From Hyphomicrobiaceae bacterium (GTDB lineage Bacteria; Pseudomonadota; Alphaproteobacteria; Rhizobiales; Hyphomicrobiaceae), in assembly GCA_013214245.1 (NCBI GenBank), contig JABSQE010000067.1, positions 1 through 8,535 of the forward strand: a stretch of 8,535 bases of DNA, in the 5' to 3' direction. The notes under the pieces are model-generated. The model worked only from the letters and a program-made list of their open reading frames with translations. It made no database searches and had not been told where the DNA came from. Within the stretch, counting starts at the first letter, position 1; every line of letters begins with the position of its first letter. This document shows, one piece after another, positions 1 to 4,421 of this stretch. Made by a program: the position numbers and the translations under genes.

Positions 1-11
1 CGGATTATTGA

Positions 12-746
12 ATGACCAGCTTATCACCATATAAAAGTCGCAGCAGAAAGTTATATGATCCAGTTGCACACGAGAAATGTAAAGTCGTCTGGGCAGTCTC
101 TAAAAAACCTGTTTTTTACGAGACGGCTATTACAGCTATGGATAAGCAAGTATCACTCATAGCAGCTTGTAAAGCACCAGAGTTAGTATGGCTTTTAGAA
201 CATCCGCCTATTTACACCTTTGGAACAAGTGCCAAACCAGAAGATTTACTCACTCCAAACCGTTTTCCTGTTTATAAAACAGGTCGGGGTGGTGAATTCA
301 CATACCATGGACCGGGACAAAGAGTTGTATATGTAATGCTCGACGTAAAGCGCCGTACAGGTGATGTCCGTGCTTTTGTGGGATTACTTGAAAACTGGCT
401 TATCACGACCCTTGCAGCACTAAAAGTAAATGGAGAAACTCGTCAGGAGCGAGTTGGAATCTGGGTTCGACGGCCAGACCTTGGACCAAAACGTGAAGAT
501 AAAATTGCGGCCATTGGGATCCGTATTCGTCGTTGGATTAGTTTTCATGGAATAAGCTTGAACGTCACACCAAACTTAGAACATTTTTCCGGGATTGTGC
601 CCTGCGGTATACATGAGCACAAGACTACCAGCTTAGCTGATTTAGGTGTGACTAATTTAAGCATGAATCAAATAGACAAAATCTTGCAGAAAACGTTCTT
701 CAAACACATTGGCGGATCCATTGAACATGGTACACCCCCAATCTAG
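12..746 (+). CDS. lipB: Octanoyl-[acyl-carrier-protein]:protein N-octanoyltransferase LipB
   Basis: LipB moves the octanoyl chain from acyl-carrier protein onto a lysine of lipoyl-domain proteins (pyruvate and 2-oxoglutarate dehydrogenases, GcvH). It is the first step of endogenous lipoate synthesis in the cytosol, and LipA then inserts sulfur. Visible family marks are the LLEHPPIYTFGTSA block (about residues 61-74), RGGEFTYHGPGQ (92-103), the conserved lysine in EDKIAAIG (K164), SFHGISLNV (177-185) and the PCGI motif, whose Cys198 is the expected acyl-thioester nucleophile. The key residues are therefore present. The 244-residue length is normal for alphaproteobacteria and includes a roughly 25-residue N-terminal extension that I do not recognise. 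An in-frame TGA at 9-11 lies directly before the ATG, so no upstream start is possible; too little upstream sequence is visible to judge a ribosome site. It converges on the next gene, 81 bases away, and I see no convincing terminator hairpin between them. Confidence 0.95.
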   Translation: MTSLSPYKSRSRKLYDPVAHEKCKVVWAVSKKPVFYETAITAMDKQVSLIAACKAPELVWLLEHPPIYTFGTSAKPEDLLTPNRFPVYKTGRGGEFTYHGPGQRVVYVMLDVKRRTGDVRAFVGLLENWLITTLAALKVNGETRQERVGIWVRRPDLGPKREDKIAAIGIRIRRWISFHGISLNVTPNLEHFSGIVPCGIHEHKTTSLADLGVTNLSMNQIDKILQKTFFKHIGGSIEHGTPPI

Positions 747-827
747 GAGGGAGTCTAGTACACAACAGTGAATAGCTGGCTTATTTAAAAGGCATCTGGC
801 AGTTGAATTTTATTAGATACTGAAGAT

Positions 828-1319
828 CTAAGTGATATTACTCCACGTTCCATCAAGATTTCGACAGGCTGTACCTCTAAGAGCCTGCTGATGCCCATCT
901 ATATATATTTTGTGTACGTAGTCGCGGCAATTTTTTTTTCTGCGTAGATATGGGTAACTTGGTGTTATTGTACCGTGCCGGCCGCTATCAGGATTACGCC
1001 ACTCGGTCGGCTCTCCTGAACGCCCATTTTCAAGAGCATCAAGCGCTGCCCGTTGCGCATATTTACGATCAACTCTATCTAACGAACGCCCAATTTCACT
1101 GCCAACAATTCCACCAATAGCAGCCCCAGCTATAGCTGCTGCAATACGTCCATTACCTCCGCCAACAGCACTGCCCAGCAAACCACCGGCAACCGCACCC
1201 ACAGCCAAACCTGTATCTGCTTTGTTATGCCCGTAATTAGCACAACCCGTAAAAATATTTCCTGCTACTAACAAAGTTAATGTTGCTGTAACAGCGACTC
1301 TCCGCTTAGAATTTATCAC
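828..1319 (-). CDS. Glycine-zipper lipoprotein, Rickettsia 17 kDa surface antigen family
   Basis: A small outer-membrane or periplasmic lipoprotein of the 17 kDa surface-antigen type; the molecular role of this family is poorly defined, and envelope structure is the usual suggestion. With the start chosen here it has 163 residues. It has a positively charged N-terminus (NSKRR), a hydrophobic stretch (VAVTATLTLLVAGNIF) and a lipobox-like FTGC with the lipidated cysteine at residue 26; phenylalanine at -3 is less usual than leucine. Residues about 37-75 are a glycine zipper (repeated GxxxG, AVAGGLLGSAVGGG then AAIAGAAIGGIVGSEIG), typical of a membrane-inserting double helix. The C-terminus (CRDYVHKIYIDGHQQALRGTACRNLDGTW) is the characteristic antigen domain with two cysteines. 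A GTG three codons upstream (1328) is also open, but it lies within the Shine-Dalgarno sequence that serves the GTG at 1319, so I prefer 1319. A run of nine A's in the coding strand (931-939) encodes the KKN segment. Confidence 0.88.
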   Translation of the reverse strand: MINSKRRVAVTATLTLLVAGNIFTGCANYGHNKADTGLAVGAVAGGLLGSAVGGGNGRIAAAIAGAAIGGIVGSEIGRSLDRVDRKYAQRAALDALENGRSGEPTEWRNPDSGRHGTITPSYPYLRRKKNCRDYVHKIYIDGHQQALRGTACRNLDGTWSNIT

Positions 1320-1323
1320 AACT

Positions 1324-1331
1324 ATCACCTC
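1324..1331 (-). promoter_or_regulatory. Strong ribosome binding site deciding the start of the 17 kDa antigen-type gene
   Basis: On the minus strand the bases GAGGTGAT match the AGGAGGTGATC anti-Shine-Dalgarno complement over eight positions. They lie four bases before the GTG at 1319, eight bases counted from the GAGG core. The alternative GTG at 1328 falls inside this site and would have no site of its own. The site is much better than anything upstream of the other genes in this window. Confidence 0.7.
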
Positions 1332-1399
1332 GCTTTTATATAACCGAACATAAAAACACTACATTAGTAAAAGATTTACATCGCGATATTTTGCCGAAC

Positions 1400-1428
1400 A
1401 TTATCCGATAACAAGTTCTTTACAACAA
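1400..1428 (-). promoter_or_regulatory. Candidate sigma-70-type promoter for the 17 kDa antigen-type gene
   Basis: Reading the minus strand, TTGTTG (1428-1423) is followed after 17 bases by GATAAT (1405-1400). This is a weak -35 (three of six consensus bases) with a good -10 (five of six) at ideal spacing, about 80 bases upstream of the preferred start. The 8-mer CCGAACAT occurs on the plus strand at 1344-1351 and again at 1394-1401, just downstream of the -10 and overlapping it, so it could be a regulator site or chance. In DNA this AT-rich, such matches are common, so the call is tentative. Confidence 0.3.
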
Positions 1429-1469
1429 AATAGGCTATGCTGCGAATACTTTATTAATTACGCGACATT

Positions 1470-1499
1470 AGCAATCCTGAAATGAGCAATCCTGAAATG
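1470..1499. repeat. Perfect tandem duplication of a 15-base unit
   Basis: The unit AGCAATCCTGAAATG occurs twice back to back (1470-1484 and 1485-1499) with no mismatch. It is enclosed by a 7-base inverted repeat, CGACATT at 1463-1469 and AATGTCG at 1496-1502, so the transcript could fold into a stem with a loop of about 26 bases; the right arm overlaps the end of the second unit. A recent slippage duplication is the simplest explanation. Confidence 0.85.
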
Positions 1500-1992
1500 T
1501 CGAAATTATACTGTTTTATAGTAAAGCATTTACCTTTAGAATCTACTAAAGACAAACTGCGAGTAAAATGTTGCGCTTATCAGTAAAGAAAACGTTATGA
1601 TTAAAATCCCATGTACTTGTTCTTAATGAAAATGTAATGCCAATTTAAAATAAATTATATATTGTTTTAATTCACGATATGAAGGTAACGGCACGATATT
1701 ACCTAAAGCGCTTTGTACCATATGGAATTACGTGAATATAAAAATCTATAATTAAGCTGAACTAGATAAAGATGCCAGTACCTTTCTTTAAATAAACTGC
1801 ATTTTCATCGTAACTTTTTCACTAGAGTCTTTTTTAAGAGATCAATTGAAAGACCCTTCGTATTTTTTTCATCCACATTCCCTATTTATTGCGTCTCGAG
1901 AATATAATACTCTGAATTTACTGTAAATCTTATAAAGAAATTATAGTAAAGATTGTCATGTAGATTTACTTTAAATAAAAAATAAACGAAGT

Positions 1993-2022
1993 TTGTTATG
2001 AATAAGCTTGCTTTCTTATAAT
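1993..2022 (+). promoter_or_regulatory. Possible promoter upstream of trhO
   Basis: TTGTTA (1993-1998), an 18-base spacer and a perfect TATAAT (2017-2022). This would give a leader of nearly 190 bases before trhO. The -10 lies inside a 13-base sequence that recurs 60 bases downstream, where no good -35 accompanies it. In sequence this AT-rich a perfect TATAAT can arise by chance, so the confidence is low. Confidence 0.22.
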
Positions 2023-2087
2023 CAAATTCTAGCTGCATTTAGAAAAATTTTCTAAAATTTAGTACTAATATTAGCTTATAATCAAAT
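2015..2087. repeat. 13-base direct repeat, copies exactly 60 bases apart
   Basis: CTTATAATCAAAT occurs at 2015-2027 and again at 2075-2087 without mismatch. Each copy includes TATAAT, and the pair brackets the inverted repeat at 2038-2056. The bases around the copies do not match, so this is not a simple tandem duplication of a 60-base unit. It could be a duplicated promoter or regulator site, or chance in AT-rich DNA. Confidence 0.7.
2038..2056. repeat. Perfect 9-base inverted repeat with a one-base centre
   Basis: TTTAGAAAA, a single A, then TTTTCTAAA. The one-base centre is too tight for an RNA hairpin at full stem length, so an operator-like dyad for a dimeric DNA-binding protein is more likely than a terminator. 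It lies about 160 bases before trhO, between the two copies of the 13-base repeat. It is almost all A/T, so chance is a serious alternative. Confidence 0.5.
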
Positions 2088-2216
2088 ACTTTTCGCCAAG
2101 TAAAATGTGGTGGATTGCTTTTATGTCATTACTCAATTACCTTATGTAGTATTCTAAAGTAATTAGCCTGAGAGTCAGTAAAGTTTTTTGTCCCATCCAA
2201 CACGATATAGATTCAG

Positions 2217-3074
2217 ATGATACAAGATCCTACACTTAAAATTATTGAGCCAAACAACGCACCTTTTGTTATTGCAGCTTTTTATAAATTTACTAACTTT
2301 AGTCCTAACAGATTGGAAGCGATACGCTCCCATCTCAAGGAAGATTTTAGTGCAGTGGGTATAAAAGGCACACTTTTGTTGGCACCTGAAGGCGTTAATG
2401 GTACAATAGCTGGCTCTTATCATGCGATCAACTCGGCGTTAAATGTCATCAAACAATTACCAGATTGTAGTGATATAAACCACTTTATTTCTTATGCTCT
2501 AGAACCGCCATTCCAGAAATTAAAGGTGCGTCTTAAGACTGAGATTGTTCGTATGGCTATACCAACTGTAAATCCTAACCAGGTTGTAGGTACTTATGTA
2601 GACCCAAAAGACTGGAATAGACTGATTTCAGAATCGGACATAATAACTATTGATACACGTAACGACTACGAAGTGGAGATTGGCACTTTCAAAGGTTCAA
2701 TTAATCCAAGAACCGAAGCGTTCCGGCAATTTCCTAGTTGGGTGAAAACTAACCTTAATCCTTTAAAGAATCGTAGGGTAGCAATGTTTTGCACTGGGGG
2801 TATACGTTGCGAGAAAGGGACTGCTTACCTTAAAGAACAGGGCTTTGAAGAGGTGTATCACCTCAAAGGTGGTATTTTAAATTATTTAAAGACCATTCCT
2901 GAAAGCGAGAGTCTTTGGCAAGGTGAATGTTTCGTATTCGATGATCGTGTTTCCATTAAGCATAATTTGAATGTCGGCAGCTATAAATGGTGTCCAACCT
3001 GTGACGCTCCTGTACAGCACGGCCAAGTATGCTGCCCAACATATGACTTCGGTGACGACAAAAAGCTGGGGTAA
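2217..3074 (+). CDS. trhO: tRNA uridine(34) hydroxylase TrhO (YceA/UPF0176 family, rhodanese domain)
   Basis: TrhO carries out oxygen-dependent 5-hydroxylation of uridine 34 in the anticodon of several tRNAs, the base later turned into mo5U or cmo5U that widens wobble decoding. The N-terminal UPF0176 domain (about residues 16-110, with AAFYKFTNF and GTLLLAPEGVNGTIAGS) is followed by GTYVDPKDWN and a rhodanese domain (about 130-227). The active-site loop FCTGGIRCEKGTAYL has Cys192 as the catalytic cysteine, then VYHLKGGILNYL. The usual C-terminal cysteine region is reduced: C259-x2-C262 is present, but the second pair reads CCPTY rather than CPxC, and the protein stops at 285 residues. An in-frame TAG at 2208-2210 fixes the ATG as the first possible start. 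I see no Shine-Dalgarno sequence before it. The DUF1499 gene follows after 15 bases. Confidence 0.93.
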   Translation: MIQDPTLKIIEPNNAPFVIAAFYKFTNFSPNRLEAIRSHLKEDFSAVGIKGTLLLAPEGVNGTIAGSYHAINSALNVIKQLPDCSDINHFISYALEPPFQKLKVRLKTEIVRMAIPTVNPNQVVGTYVDPKDWNRLISESDIITIDTRNDYEVEIGTFKGSINPRTEAFRQFPSWVKTNLNPLKNRRVAMFCTGGIRCEKGTAYLKEQGFEEVYHLKGGILNYLKTIPESESLWQGECFVFDDRVSIKHNLNVGSYKWCPTCDAPVQHGQVCCPTYDFGDDKKLG

Positions 3075-3089
3075 AGCAAAAGAGTAGAC

Positions 3090-3869
3090 ATGAGAAATAA
3101 GGTGAAGCCAATCCGATCTGGTGTATGGACTATGCATCTAGGTTTGTTCACAGCTAGTATAACGCTATTAACAATTATATTTCATCGCACTATGGGTTTG
3201 GATACGCTAGTAGCATTGAATCTGTTTATCTTATCCTTTGTCACTGCAGGTTTCGTTTTTTTTCTGGGCATTTTTACCCTAACCAAGGTATGGAAACATG
3301 GGAAGCCTGGCGGATCAAACGCATTAATGGGAATGCTTGTTGCCGTCGTTCTTTTGATGTGGCCTTTGATTATTCTGCACATTTCTTCCAATTATCCTGC
3401 GATTAACGATATAACAACTGATCTTTCTGATCCTCCACAATTTGTAATGCTACATAAAAACCGCCCGCCTGGTACGAATTCTCTGACTTATCCGGGTGAA
3501 ATTTTAGCAGCTCAACAGCGAGAAGCATATAAAAATATAAACTCCTTACAATTCAATCGTTCTTCTGAAGAGATTCTGAAACTTGTGAAGTTAACATTAT
3601 TAAATATGAATATGTCTGTGGTAGGCGTTATGAATGTTGATAATACAGAGTTTGACTACTGGCAAATTGAGGCAATTGACCGTACATCTTTTATTGGTTT
3701 TATTGATGATGTGGTGGTGCGTGTTAAACAAACTAATGACAAATCAGTAGTAGACATTCGCTCTTTATCACGTTATGGAAAGTTTGACCTTGGCTGCAAT
3801 GCAGGTCGAATAGAGAAATTTCAACAAGAACTAATTTCTAAAGTACTTTCTACAGTACCGACAGCTTAA
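3090..3869 (+). CDS. DUF1499 family membrane protein of unknown function
   Basis: Three N-terminal membrane segments (about residues 13-31, 39-62 and 77-97) are followed by a soluble DUF1499 domain (about 107-255). The domain marks are DLSDPPQF near its start, then YWQIEAIDRT, GFIDDVVVRV and VDIRSLSRYGKFDLGCNAGRI, the block by which I recognise the family. With an odd number of segments, the soluble domain lies on the opposite side of the inner membrane from the N-terminus, but I cannot fix the orientation. No biochemical role is established, as far as I know. The gene starts 15 bases after trhO, with a weak AAGAG ribosome site, so the two are probably co-transcribed; this alone does not show a shared function. 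The run of eight T's at 3256-3263 falls in membrane-segment codons. The reading frame is intact. Confidence 0.88.
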   Translation: MRNKVKPIRSGVWTMHLGLFTASITLLTIIFHRTMGLDTLVALNLFILSFVTAGFVFFLGIFTLTKVWKHGKPGGSNALMGMLVAVVLLMWPLIILHISSNYPAINDITTDLSDPPQFVMLHKNRPPGTNSLTYPGEILAAQQREAYKNINSLQFNRSSEEILKLVKLTLLNMNMSVVGVMNVDNTEFDYWQIEAIDRTSFIGFIDDVVVRVKQTNDKSVVDIRSLSRYGKFDLGCNAGRIEKFQQELISKVLSTVPTA

Positions 3870-4421
3870 AGCTAAGTTAGAATCTGACTCAAAGCTGTAC
3901 GCTATATAAAAAACATCTTTAATTAAAAAATACTAATAGCTAACTTAAATGGTGATAATAATGCTATAATTATTTATAACTCAGACATACTTTATAATAA
4001 TTAGTTAATATTTTAACATAAATCGGTAATCATTACAAATACAGGCTATCAAAATAACATGTGACAAATTTAGTAAGCGCAAAAAGATAGTGACACTAGT
4101 GTGTATATAATCGGATGAATTTTGAAAATAATTTACATTCTAATTAGATAAATAATCTTTGGATATTTATGATTTAATTTATAAGAAATAGGGATGTTAG
4201 AAATCAGCAGATCTTTTTCGTAATAGCTAAAGTTAGTTAGTAAGATCTCAACTGTTCATACAATATATTTAGTGAACTCATTGGAAAATATCGGAAAATT
4301 TCAGCATTAATTTTTTATAAATTAAAGCCAGCAGAGTGATTGTGACTAAGTTTTCTTAATCATATAGTTAAGCACACAGTGATATGACGAAATTTTATTC
4401 TTAGAGAAAAAATAAACATTC
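3870..4421. other. AT-rich gene-free spacer between convergent genes
   Basis: About 550 bases between the ends of the DUF1499 gene and lptD, with no open frame of useful length and nothing that reads as a gene remnant. Small dyads are present: ACAGCTT/AAGCTGT (3861-3867 and 3892-3898), overlapping the DUF1499 stop but followed by A's rather than T's; TAAGTTAG/CTAACTTA (3873-3880 and 3940-3947); the palindrome ACACTAGTGT (4093-4102); and TTAATTT/AAATTAA with a 5-base loop (4307-4325). Past the lptD stop the minus strand could form only a weak GAGAA/TTCTC stem. None is a convincing intrinsic terminator, although two convergent transcripts must end here. Confidence 0.7.

Larger units (their letters stand above)
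1332..2216. other. Long AT-rich gene-free spacer between divergent genes
   Basis: About 885 bases without a supportable gene. Stop codons are frequent in all frames, no stretch reads as a recognisable protein remnant, and I see no tRNA-like cloverleaf or rRNA-like sequence. It holds the candidate antigen promoter, a 15-base tandem duplication (1470-1499), a 6-base inverted repeat AGGTAA/TTACCT (1683-1688 and 1699-1704) directly followed by the 10-base palindrome AAAGCGCTTT (1705-1714), a 13-base spaced direct repeat containing TATAAT (2015-2087), and a 9-base inverted repeat (2038-2056). Both flanking genes are transcribed away from it, so it must carry at least two promoters. The length is unusual for a free-living alphaproteobacterium. 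A fully decayed gene or an unrecognised small RNA is possible, but I cannot show either. Confidence 0.7.

Noticed and set aside
747..827. Possible bidirectional terminator between lipB and the 17 kDa antigen-type gene
   Set aside because: The spacer has a short direct repeat (CTGGC twice) but no GC-rich stem followed by a T tract on either strand.
2175..2423. An 82-codon minus-strand open frame overlapping the start of trhO
   Set aside because: It is antisense to clearly conserved TrhO N-terminal sequence and shows no recognisable domain.
3861..3898. ACAGCTT/AAGCTGT dyad over the DUF1499 stop, as an intrinsic terminator
   Set aside because: The loop is about 24 bases, the stem is short, and A's rather than T's follow on the plus strand.
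4090..4111. Promoter built on GTGACA and TATAAT in the second spacer
   Set aside because: The spacing is only about ten bases, no gene follows in the right direction, and TATAAT is common by chance here.
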